From NCBI GenBank assembly GCA_008015155.1, contig SSFA01000009.1:1-64000 (forward strand): 64,000 bases of DNA. The letters are read 5' to 3'. Of the stretch, positions 54,816 through 62,619 are shown piece after piece. A program made the translations under genes and the position numbers. Each line of letters starts with the position of its first letter. The stretch's first letter is position 1. Source of the DNA: Thiothrix sp. (GTDB lineage: Bacteria; Pseudomonadota; Gammaproteobacteria; Thiotrichales; Thiotrichaceae). The notes beneath the pieces were generated by a model. It did no database searches, was not told the DNA's origin, and saw only the letters and a list, made by a program, of their open reading frames with translations.

Positions 54816-55613
54816 ATGTTAACGCATCCACAATTCGATCCTGTTGCTCTCAGTATTGGCCCACTGAAAATTCATTGGTACGGGCTAATGTATGTCATTG
54901 GTTTTTTAGGCTTTCTAATTCTTGGCAAACAACGTGCGCGCCAACCGGGTAGCTTATTTAAACCTGATCAAGTCGACGACATGATGTTCTGGGGGGCGAT
55001 TGGAGTCGTGCTCGGTGGACGGGTTGGTTATATGTTCTTCTATAACCTCAAATCCTTTTTAAGCGATCCGATGTCCTTCTTCCAAGTATGGGATGGTGGG
55101 ATGAGCTTTCATGGTGGTTTGATTGGCGTTACCCTAGTTATGTTTGCGCTCGCTTATAAATGGAAGCTGAGTGTACTGAGTTTAGCCGACTTTGTAGCGC
55201 CTTTGATCCCGATTGGTTTAGGCGCAGGTCGAATTGGTAACTTTATTAATGGTGAATTATGGGGTCGCCCCACGGATGTGCCTTGGGGCATGGTCTTCCC
55301 ACAAGTTGACTCCCTCCCCCGTCACCCTTCACAGCTTTACCAAGCCTTTTTTGAGGGTCTAGTTCTCTTTACGGTGCTCTGGTTGTTTACCCGCAAACCT
55401 CGTCCCGTAGGTGCTGTTGCTGGTTTATTTTTAACCTTATATGGTTCCTTCCGTTTCTTTACTGAATTCTTCCGTGAACCTGACATCCAGTTAAAATTTG
55501 TGGCTTTTGACTGGCTCACTCAAGGCCAATTACTAAGCACTCCCATGATTTTAGCGGGTTTAGGCTTGATGTGGTGGGCTTATAAACGTGCTGACAAAAA
55601 CAGCTTAAATTAA
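54816..55613 (+). CDS. lgt: Lgt: phosphatidylglycerol-prolipoprotein diacylglyceryl transferase
   Basis: This 265-residue inner-membrane enzyme adds diacylglycerol to the lipobox Cys of prolipoproteins. It has about seven transmembrane segments, the HGGLIG loop, the Lgt signature GRIGNFINGELWGRPT and PRHPSQLYQAFFEG. It is needed for BamB, PilF and MltB in this window. Its stop abuts the stop of the convergent acetyltransferase. Confidence 0.95.
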   Translation: MLTHPQFDPVALSIGPLKIHWYGLMYVIGFLGFLILGKQRARQPGSLFKPDQVDDMMFWGAIGVVLGGRVGYMFFYNLKSFLSDPMSFFQVWDGGMSFHGGLIGVTLVMFALAYKWKLSVLSLADFVAPLIPIGLGAGRIGNFINGELWGRPTDVPWGMVFPQVDSLPRHPSQLYQAFFEGLVLFTVLWLFTRKPRPVGAVAGLFLTLYGSFRFFTEFFREPDIQLKFVAFDWLTQGQLLSTPMILAGLGLMWWAYKRADKNSLN

Positions 55614-56135
55614 TTAACCATCAACAGGCTGGGCGGGAGTTTTTAAAACTAGCTGGTAAAAAGCTAAATCCAGCCAGTGTCCAAACTTGAAACCAGCCTG
55701 TTGAATAGTGCCTGCATGCGTAAAACCTAGGTTTTCATGCAGCGCGATACTCGCTTGATTGTGAGCATCAATCCCACCAATTAGCAGATGGTAATTCTGT
55801 CGCTCCGCCTCTTGAATCAAAGCTTGTAACAAGCTTCGGCCTAAGCCTTGTCCACGCTGCTCAGGATGAACATAGATCGAATGCTCGACACTGTACTTAT
55901 AAGCTGGATGCGGTCGAAAAGGTCCATAACTTGCAAACGCTAATAAGCGCTCGTCTTGTACTAAACCTAGCACGGGAAAACCTGCCATCGCTTTAGCCTC
56001 AAACCACTCTTGCATAAAGCTCAAGGTGCGTGGCTGGTATTCATATAAAGCCGTTGAATGAGCAATCGTATGGTTAAAAATTTCTAAAATCGCGACTGCA
56101 TGTTTTTCATAACTACAGTGAATTAATTCGGGCAT
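55614..56135 (-). CDS. GNAT-family N-acetyltransferase
   Basis: This 173-residue protein has the GNAT acetyl-CoA-binding loop VHPEQRGQGLGRSLL and HENLGF near the C-terminus. The IFNHTIAHSTALYEYQPR and HSIYVHP pattern is like phosphinothricin acetyltransferase-type enzymes, which acetylate methionine sulfone/sulfoximine or related amines. The start at 56135 gives that N-terminus. Its 5' region contains the palindromic element at 56226-56316. Confidence 0.82.
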   Translation of the reverse strand: MPELIHCSYEKHAVAILEIFNHTIAHSTALYEYQPRTLSFMQEWFEAKAMAGFPVLGLVQDERLLAFASYGPFRPHPAYKYSVEHSIYVHPEQRGQGLGRSLLQALIQEAERQNYHLLIGGIDAHNQASIALHENLGFTHAGTIQQAGFKFGHWLDLAFYQLVLKTPAQPVDG

Positions 56136-56225
56136 AGGGATAAATCCGATAAAAGGCTGTGAAATGCTCACATTTCAAACAAAACTGTCATGCAACTTAG
56201 TTAAGATGTACTAAACTCTTGGCAT

Positions 56226-56316
56226 GAATTGACAGAGGATGGCCTTCAGGTTGAAACGTGAAGGTGGAGGAGGTTTCTACCCAAATAGACGTTGGAGGGT
56301 CATTCTCTGTCAGTTC
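56226..56316. ncRNA. Structured palindromic element, possible riboswitch or small RNA
   Basis: GAATTGACAGAG (56226-56237) pairs over 12 bp, with one G-U, to CTCTGTCAGTTC (56305-56316). Inside are a perfect 6-bp hairpin CCTTCA/TGAAGG (56243-56248 with 56259-56264) and a small CCAA/TTGG hairpin (56281-56284 with 56292-56295), giving a junction-like fold. It lies between rdgC and the GNAT gene with no ORF. No T-run follows on either strand. I cannot match it to a known riboswitch. The strand is undetermined. Confidence 0.5.
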
Positions 56317-56335
56317 CTCCTCACACACAGCTTGC

Positions 56336-57241
56336 TTAAGACTTAGGCGGATTAAAGCAAACCATCAAATCAGCTAATAAGCGTGACACTTCCCCAGTCA
56401 TCAAAGTAAATTCAATATCTTTGCGCTCTGCATAGGATTGTGGATCCTGCTCATCTAATTGCTCATCAAAGACATCTAAAAACTTTAGGCGTTTAATCTG
56501 TAAATTCTCAGTTAACACAAAGCTTAAACGATTGTCCCAAGTGAGCATTAATTTGGAAACCAACTTGCCACTGGCTAGATTAGATTTCACTTCATCCGTG
56601 AGTAATTCATGCTTTTTGAAGACCGCTACACTTTGTTCGTCACCTTGGCTACGCAACTCGCATTCTTCACCAAGTTCAAATTTAGGGGGTAATACGCCCT
56701 CAGTGAGCCAATGAGTCATTAGGAAGGTAGGGCTATTGCTGGTCTCAGGTGCAGCAATCGGTAGGCTGTCAATCGCTTTACGCAATAGCGCAGTTAAACG
56801 CTCCGCCTGAGTGGAAGACGAGGTATTGACCACTAGCCATAGTTCATGCGGATCAATCCAAGCATCCAGTTGGCGAGTTCGTGTGAAAGCCTGTGGGAGC
56901 AATTCAAATTCAATCTGCTCGCGCATATCTTTCTTTTCACGACTACTGAGCTTGCGATTTTCTTTCTCTTGTAGCTCACTGACACGCTCATCCAACTCCT
57001 CTTTAACCACAGAGGACGGCAGCATCCGCTCTTGATGCGCCATACTGACCCAAATATAGCCATTAGCAGCATGTACGAAGGATTCAGCCTGCTTGCCCAA
57101 AGGTGCAACCCAACCACTAGCTTCACGTTGATCTTTCAAACAAGGAATAAAAGGTCGAGCTGCTAATTGCTCATGCAAAGCCTCTGCCGTTAACGGAAAA
57201 GCTTGCTGAAGTTTATACAGATAGAGATTTTTGAACCACAT
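56336..57241 (-). CDS. rdgC: RdgC: recombination-associated DNA-binding protein
   Basis: This 301-residue protein begins MWFKNLYLYKLQQ and has LAARPFIPCLKDQREASGWV, ERMLPSSVVKEELDERV and KRLKFLDVFDEQL segments that match RdgC. RdgC forms a ring dimer on duplex DNA and limits RecA loading. The start at 57241 matches the family; an upstream in-frame codon at 57295 is not conserved. It lies 54 nt downstream of the DUF1501 gene on the same strand. Confidence 0.93.
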   Translation of the reverse strand: MWFKNLYLYKLQQAFPLTAEALHEQLAARPFIPCLKDQREASGWVAPLGKQAESFVHAANGYIWVSMAHQERMLPSSVVKEELDERVSELQEKENRKLSSREKKDMREQIEFELLPQAFTRTRQLDAWIDPHELWLVVNTSSSTQAERLTALLRKAIDSLPIAAPETSNSPTFLMTHWLTEGVLPPKFELGEECELRSQGDEQSVAVFKKHELLTDEVKSNLASGKLVSKLMLTWDNRLSFVLTENLQIKRLKFLDVFDEQLDEQDPQSYAERKDIEFTLMTGEVSRLLADLMVCFNPPKS

Positions 57242-57295
57242 GTCCTTTGCACTCACGCCGCTATCAAGGCGGCGATTATGCAGGAAAGCTTGCAC

Positions 57296-58495
57296 TCAAA
57301 CAAATGGAACTGAGCCGAACTCTGACCACGGATTATTCACACCAAACCAGCGGCTGGCTAAAGTACCATAGACAGCGCGGAAATCCGTTGTCATATACAG
57401 ATTGCCATCACCATCTAAATCCTTCAGACGTGGATTTTCTCCAAAGACACGCCCACCAGAGACTCGACCACCCATAACTAACTGCACCGAAGCTGTACCG
57501 TGGTCAGTACCGCCACCACGATTTTCCTGAACACGACGACCAAATTCAGAATAAGTCAGAACGATAACATCATCCCAACGCCCATGTTGCTTCATGGTTT
57601 CACCGAAAGAATTCAAGGCTGCCGCCAATTCAAAAAGCAGATTATTATGTACATTGATTTGATTAGCATGCGTGTCATAACCACTGTGCTCTACTTTATA
57701 GACCGCCGTATCCACATTATTTAGAATCATTTGCGCTACTGATTCCAATTTGCGCCCTAAAACACTCGTTGCAAACCCACTGAGATGCTGCGGATTTGAC
57801 ATTTTTTCTTTCAATTGTCGACCAGCGTCATGCAATTGATGCTGAATATTGACCACATGCTTTAAGGCAGAACTCCCCCTATCGATAGGTTGAATATCTG
57901 AGACTAAATCCACTTGGCTCAAGAAGACTTGGGGGCTTTGCATAGCAATGGTGTGGCAATCCTTGCCAGCCATTGGACCTAAGCCTTCGCCTAAAATAAT
58001 ACCGTGTAGGCCTTGCTTATATTGCGGTAAGACTTGTGCTAACCAGCCAATTTCGGAGTGCTCGAAAGCGTTGGTTGCTGTTTCCCAAATATCACTAGAG
58101 CGGAAATGAGAGAGCACACCATGCGGATAACCTACGCCTTGAATCCAAGCTAACTCGCCTGCTTCCCACCAGCGGCGTAGGCTTAACATGTAGGGATTAA
58201 CGGACATGCCATTATCCAGTGGAAATTCTCTTAGCTTGTGCTCAGGCACTTTGGCTAGGGTGCGGTATTTGGCATATTGTGCATAATCACGTTGCGGTAC
58301 CAACGTATTTAAACCATCATTACCGCCGGATAACTTGATCAGCACTATTGCTTTCTGACGTTTAGACTTAGAACTTACTTTCTCACTGGCTTCAGTCTTA
58401 TTTTTTGTTTTACGTTCGGTTGCCCAAGCCAGCTCTGGCAACAGTCCAGCTGCAGGTAAAGCACCTGCCAACTTCAAAAAACCACGTCTATTCAT
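57296..58495 (-). CDS. DUF1501-family exported protein (alkaline-phosphatase-like fold)
   Basis: This 399-residue protein has a Tat-type signal MNRRGFLKLAGALPAAGLLP at its start. It has GGNDGLNTLVP, VIVLTYSEFGRRVQENRGGGTDHG and GGRVSGGRVFGE, typical of DUF1501 proteins, which belong to the sulfatase/phosphatase superfamily but lack a defined substrate. It follows a DUF1800 gene, a pairing seen widely in bacteria. GAGGGG precedes the ATG. Confidence 0.85.
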   Translation of the reverse strand: MNRRGFLKLAGALPAAGLLPELAWATERKTKNKTEASEKVSSKSKRQKAIVLIKLSGGNDGLNTLVPQRDYAQYAKYRTLAKVPEHKLREFPLDNGMSVNPYMLSLRRWWEAGELAWIQGVGYPHGVLSHFRSSDIWETATNAFEHSEIGWLAQVLPQYKQGLHGIILGEGLGPMAGKDCHTIAMQSPQVFLSQVDLVSDIQPIDRGSSALKHVVNIQHQLHDAGRQLKEKMSNPQHLSGFATSVLGRKLESVAQMILNNVDTAVYKVEHSGYDTHANQINVHNNLLFELAAALNSFGETMKQHGRWDDVIVLTYSEFGRRVQENRGGGTDHGTASVQLVMGGRVSGGRVFGENPRLKDLDGDGNLYMTTDFRAVYGTLASRWFGVNNPWSEFGSVPFV

Positions 58496-58577
58496 AAAAC
58501 CCCTCAAAACCTCATTTTACACAAGTGCCCACTTATTATTTTTTTATCAAGCACTAACTACAGACTCAAACCTATCA

Positions 58578-59867
58578 TCATGAAACCTGAAAAGCCGGAT
58601 CGAGCATTAAGGCATTAGCTAAACGGCGGTTGCCCGGAATATCCGGTATTTTATTGACGGGTGGCACTGCTAACATCCACTCCAGCATTTCCTGCTGATT
58701 TTGTGGTGGTAGCCGTAAACCTGTATCCACCCGACGATTTAAATTCCCTCGCGACACTTTGGATAAATAGGAAGCACGGACTAATAAGGTTTGTGTGCTA
58801 ATCCAATTTTCCCCTCCTAGCCAGCCACGTACATTAGGGGGATCAAATAGCTGCTGCCCCATTAATCGACATAGATTGACCATTTCACCGATACTTTCGC
58901 GTGGATAATTGGCCATGCGTACTGTACCAATCAATAATTCAACTGGCGATTTGACTAAAGTACCGCGATTACTTGGAGCCCAGAATTGGGGGCTATTAAA
59001 GACTGCTCTCAACAAAGCTTTAATATCATAGTCAGCTCGACGGAATTGTGCGGCTAAAGATTGCACCGTGCTTTGATCAGGACGATTGCCACTCACAAAG
59101 TGCTGCCAAACTCGTTCAACTAAGCGCTCTGCAGTTCTTGGATGCTCAACTAGCATGTCAATTAGCTCATCACCACTAAAAGCACGCGTACGGCCTAATA
59201 CAGTCACCGGACTACCATCATGCTGAGCGGAGTTAAAAACATAGCTTCCGCTTTGGTCAATGCCCCAACCCGTAAATACCTTTGCTACTGCTTTTACATC
59301 CGCTTGTCCGTATTCGCTCGAACCAACAGTGAAAAGCTCTAATAATTCACGAGCAAAGTTCTCATTCGGGCGTCCCTTAACATTTTCATAGCCGTCTAGA
59401 TACACCAGCATTGCTGGATCACGTGCGACTGCCTTGAGCAAATTGCGGAAGTTTCCGAGGGCATGCTGACGTAAAGTCAGATTTTGCTTGTATAACAGAC
59501 TTGGCTGTAAAGTCTTTTGGATAGAGGAAGGAAAGTAGTTATGCCAAAACAAAGTCATACGCTCAATAAACGGCGACGAACTTAGTAGCATTTGCTCAAT
59601 CCACCAACCTTGTAAACGTTTACCTTCGGTTTGTGCAATTGACCAAGCATCTTTACGACCTTCAGCGCTTGTATCGCGCATCGGCTCCAACTTGTTCCAT
59701 GGCGTAAAGGCGGGCGCTGGTCTAATTGGTGCAGGCGCAGGGTTTAAGACGAGTTCAACCGCCTTCTCCTGAGTCAGCCCCTCCAATTTTTTAACGCTAT
59801 CCCACTCTACACCTAGCCCTGTGCGGGACACAAGATGACGAGCCTCACTGAATGTGAGTGTGTTCAT
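58578..59867 (-). CDS. DUF1800-family protein
   Basis: This 429-residue protein shows the family features EARHLVSRTGLG, MTLFWHNYFPSS, YLDGYENVKGRPNENFAREL with LLELFTVG next, FTGWG and LIGTVRMAN, and PPNVRGWLGGENWIST. The conserved His/Asp/Glu suggest a metal site. No clear signal peptide is seen in this form. Its partner DUF1501 gene follows after 82 nt. The function is unknown, although roles in surface or substrate handling have been suggested for such pairs. Confidence 0.83.
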   Translation of the reverse strand: MNTLTFSEARHLVSRTGLGVEWDSVKKLEGLTQEKAVELVLNPAPAPIRPAPAFTPWNKLEPMRDTSAEGRKDAWSIAQTEGKRLQGWWIEQMLLSSSPFIERMTLFWHNYFPSSIQKTLQPSLLYKQNLTLRQHALGNFRNLLKAVARDPAMLVYLDGYENVKGRPNENFARELLELFTVGSSEYGQADVKAVAKVFTGWGIDQSGSYVFNSAQHDGSPVTVLGRTRAFSGDELIDMLVEHPRTAERLVERVWQHFVSGNRPDQSTVQSLAAQFRRADYDIKALLRAVFNSPQFWAPSNRGTLVKSPVELLIGTVRMANYPRESIGEMVNLCRLMGQQLFDPPNVRGWLGGENWISTQTLLVRASYLSKVSRGNLNRRVDTGLRLPPQNQQEMLEWMLAVPPVNKIPDIPGNRRLANALMLDPAFQVS

Positions 59868-59927
59868 AGGCAACCATCATCAGCAACAGTAGAAATTAAG
59901 CCCAGTAAGAATAACACTATTCTTTTG

Positions 59928-59959
59928 CACAAAACTGTTTAAATATTAATCATTTTGTG
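59928..59959. repeat. Inverted repeat upstream of the DUF1800 gene
   Basis: CACAAAA and TTTTGTG are perfect 7-bp inverted repeats around 18 AT-rich nt, 61 nt before the DUF1800 start. It may be an operator. The rest of 59868-60102 holds only AT-rich sequence. Confidence 0.3.
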
Positions 59960-60102
59960 TAAAATACAGTCGAAAAACTTATTGAAGCCCCGTTTTTTTT
60001 AAAAATGTATAAAGATCAAGCTAGTTACAATCATTTAGCATGGTTTTAGTCTAGCTAAAACCACACTATCTAGTTAGTTTTAACGACTAACGGATTCCAT
60101 CG

Positions 60103-61449
60103 TTAATTTCCGCCACCGACATTATTTTTAACTGCATTCGCGAGTTGGTGTACTGCCATCGCATAATAGTTACTGTGATTATAGCGAGTAATTACATAAA
60201 AGTTGTTGTAACCAATCCAAGGCTCTTTATATCCACCCGGTACCGTTGATAAGGCTAATAGATGAGTCCTTGATGTATTACTCCAACGGCCATTCTTAGG
60301 AGCGACCCCAATCTGCGCCAACTGGCCCGGTGAGTACTTCACTTTAAAACCATCAGGGACATTCGCATAATCATTTGATGAAACATCTGCTGGCACGGCG
60401 ACTTCCTGCCCACTTCTCCAGCCATGTTTAGCAAAATAATTAGCGATACTGCCAATAGCATCAACTGGATTCCACAGATCCTTCACACCATCACCATCAA
60501 AGTCGACCGCATAGCCATGGAAACTACTCGGCATAAACTGTCCATAGCCCATCGCTCCCGCATAAGAACCTTTAGGTGCTAACGGATCCATTCGCTCAGT
60601 CCGGGTCATCAACATATAATCAGCTAATTCTTCAAAGAAGAAATCACTACGGCGTTGATTGGTTAAAGCTGAAGTAGTCAGCGCATCAATGACTCGGTGT
60701 TTACCTAAAATCCGTCCCCAGCGGGTTTCAACTCCCATAATCCCGATAATATACGCTGGATCAACCCCATACTGCTGATGGGCACGTTGCAAATGTCCCG
60801 CATATTGCTGCCAGAATTGCGTACCTTTTTGAATATTGGCAGCGGTCACAAATTTAGAACGATAGCTATACCACCCTCCCGGACTACTTGCAGAAGCTGG
60901 GCTAGCCCATAAACGCGCCACCTCATCACGATTCCTTACTTGAGAGAACACGCCTAGCAGATAGTTACGATTAAAACCACGAGCTGACATTTGATTTATG
61001 AAAGACAATAAGCGTGGATCGCCCGCAAAATCGCCGGTTAAAGAGGTTGCATAGTAATTGCCAACACCCTTCCCACCATAAGTTACTGACACAGGGCCTG
61101 AACCTTGTTGATTTTGCGCATATACAGCTTGTTTACGCGGCTGTGCTCGAGCCTGCTGTTGCTTCTGAGCTTGCTGACGATCCCATTCTTGCTGACGTAA
61201 TTGACGTAATTGAGCTAAGCGTTGTTGAGCAGCCGATACTTTTCGCGGTTGCCCCCTATTATCGACTGCTGCTTGAGCTGGACGAGCAGGTGCACGTACT
61301 ACCGTTTGTTGTTCAGTTGTTTGCTTAGGGGAAGTGTTATCGACACTGGCTGTTTCATCAGCTTTTTGTGGCGTGGCGGTACAACCACTTAAAACACCAA
61401 AACAGCTGGTCAGCATGACGCCACCTAACCATAAACGACCTGCTTTCAT
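60103..61449 (-). CDS. mltB: MltB-like lytic murein transglycosylase (lipoprotein)
   Basis: This 448-residue protein has a lipobox LSGC at about residue 23, a Gln/Arg/Ala-rich linker (30-140) and a C-terminal slt/MltB catalytic domain. The catalytic Glu lies in IIGIMGVETRWGRILG. GAMGYGQFMPSSFHGYAVDF and NYFAKHGWRSGQ are further MltB marks. The enzyme cleaves peptidoglycan glycan strands with formation of 1,6-anhydro ends. The long low-complexity linker is unusual. AAGGAG precedes the ATG. Confidence 0.92.
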   Translation of the reverse strand: MKAGRLWLGGVMLTSCFGVLSGCTATPQKADETASVDNTSPKQTTEQQTVVRAPARPAQAAVDNRGQPRKVSAAQQRLAQLRQLRQQEWDRQQAQKQQQARAQPRKQAVYAQNQQGSGPVSVTYGGKGVGNYYATSLTGDFAGDPRLLSFINQMSARGFNRNYLLGVFSQVRNRDEVARLWASPASASSPGGWYSYRSKFVTAANIQKGTQFWQQYAGHLQRAHQQYGVDPAYIIGIMGVETRWGRILGKHRVIDALTTSALTNQRRSDFFFEELADYMLMTRTERMDPLAPKGSYAGAMGYGQFMPSSFHGYAVDFDGDGVKDLWNPVDAIGSIANYFAKHGWRSGQEVAVPADVSSNDYANVPDGFKVKYSPGQLAQIGVAPKNGRWSNTSRTHLLALSTVPGGYKEPWIGYNNFYVITRYNHSNYYAMAVHQLANAVKNNVGGGN

Positions 61450-61514
61450 CCATTACTCCTTTGTTCATTTAATTCATTGTCAGTCTGTGCTCTTCTGTGG
61501 AGCACTTGTCTAGT

Positions 61515-62114
61515 TTAATTCGTAAAATTCATAAAATTAGGGACTTCCTCTACAATCGGTGGTACTTGGTTCGCTACCGCATCACCTACCGTCACTGGGT
61601 CAGGTGAACTAAAGGAAGGAAAACGCCAGCCCCCCGGCATATAACCTAAATCATGCGGTGCATTAATCATCTTATCCCACATATCAGAAGTCTGGTCGGT
61701 ATAAAAATCAGGCCAAATATAGCGTGTATCGCCCCAAGGTTTAGTCTCTGTTTTTGCTTGTGGAGCAGGAGCAGGCTTCGGCCCTGGCCTAGCAGGTTGA
61801 TTAGCATCATAAGGGCTAGTGTAAGGATAACTCTGTACGGACGCTGGATTCGGCACACCTAAATTCATCGGTGGCTGCATACTAGGATAGGCAGCATAAG
61901 GATAAAAAGGATAAGGCGATAGCGGATTGGTCTGCATTCCATAAGGATAAACCGGAGAACCATAAGGCAGGGCGGGGTAATAGCTTGCACCTGCATTGGG
62001 CACAGACTGAATCGGCCAATTGGGCGTCGGATAGCTTGGATAAGGATAGCTACCTTGTGCCCAAACAGCGCTGGTACCTAAGATGAAGCTTAGGCCTAGT
62101 ATAAATTTAGACAT
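61515..62114 (-). CDS. Pro/Tyr-rich secreted protein
   Basis: This 199-residue protein has a signal peptide cut near VWAQ (residue about 19). It then has over 100 residues dominated by Pro, Tyr, Ser, Ala and Asn in irregular YPYPSYPTP / YPYG-type repeats, and a more ordered C-terminal third with ETKPWGDTRYIWPDFY. The composition suggests an extended cell-envelope protein. The family is unrecognised. GAGG lies 9 nt before the ATG. Confidence 0.65.
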   Translation of the reverse strand: MSKFILGLSFILGTSAVWAQGSYPYPSYPTPNWPIQSVPNAGASYYPALPYGSPVYPYGMQTNPLSPYPFYPYAAYPSMQPPMNLGVPNPASVQSYPYTSPYDANQPARPGPKPAPAPQAKTETKPWGDTRYIWPDFYTDQTSDMWDKMINAPHDLGYMPGGWRFPSFSSPDPVTVGDAVANQVPPIVEEVPNFMNFTN

Positions 62115-62619
62115 GATGAAATACCTCAATGGTGTCCTGCTGACAGGATAGCAGAGGCAAGCGCAACATAAGCGATTTCCTTATCACTAGAATAGCCCGA
62201 AAAGAGTATGCAAGCCGAGATAGCCTCAAAGTCCAAACCGCTATCCAATCTGGAACTTGCTATAAAGCTCAACAATAGGCTAATTCGCCTGAATAGGAAA
62301 TGACTAAATACACTTAGCTCACTGCTTCCAACAAAGTTTTATCACAACATTATTTGCAGACTAAACCCATTCTCATCAAGGGATAGCTTGAATCTCAATA
62401 CCTAAAGCTTGATCCCAATAGATCAATCCTTGAAAAACTAGCATTTTAGGGGTAGAAACTTTTACCACAATAGGGATATGCATCTTTGGGATAAACCAGC
62501 GTAGTTTAGTTGCCAACACCAAGTCGATACTTCAGCTGTTAAATAATTAGCCTCCATCTACAGCTTTTGATCGTCTTATGCCCAAAGATTATGGAAAACT
62601 AATGTCTGAGGAGAGCACC
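62115..62619. promoter_or_regulatory. Control region upstream of cbbM with repeats
   Basis: About 500 nt without a gene, between the Pro/Tyr-rich gene and cbbM. AGCTTGAATCTCAATA (62385-62400) and AGCTTGATCCCAATAG (62406-62421) are near-direct repeats 21 nt apart. TTGATC/GATCAA (62409-62426) and the imperfect palindrome GGTAGAAACTTTTACC (62451-62466) follow. The helical spacing fits a dimeric regulator such as CbbR, but no regulator gene lies here. The other bases show nothing clear. Confidence 0.4.

Noticed and set aside
60007..60020. Partial FNR-like site TGTATAAAGATCAA
   Set aside because: Only the right half matches; two mismatches in the left half and no suitable gene start nearby.
62409..62426. 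TTGATC/GATCAA as an FNR box before cbbM
   Set aside because: The half-sites TTGAT and ATCAA are 8 nt apart instead of 4, so the spacing is wrong for FNR.
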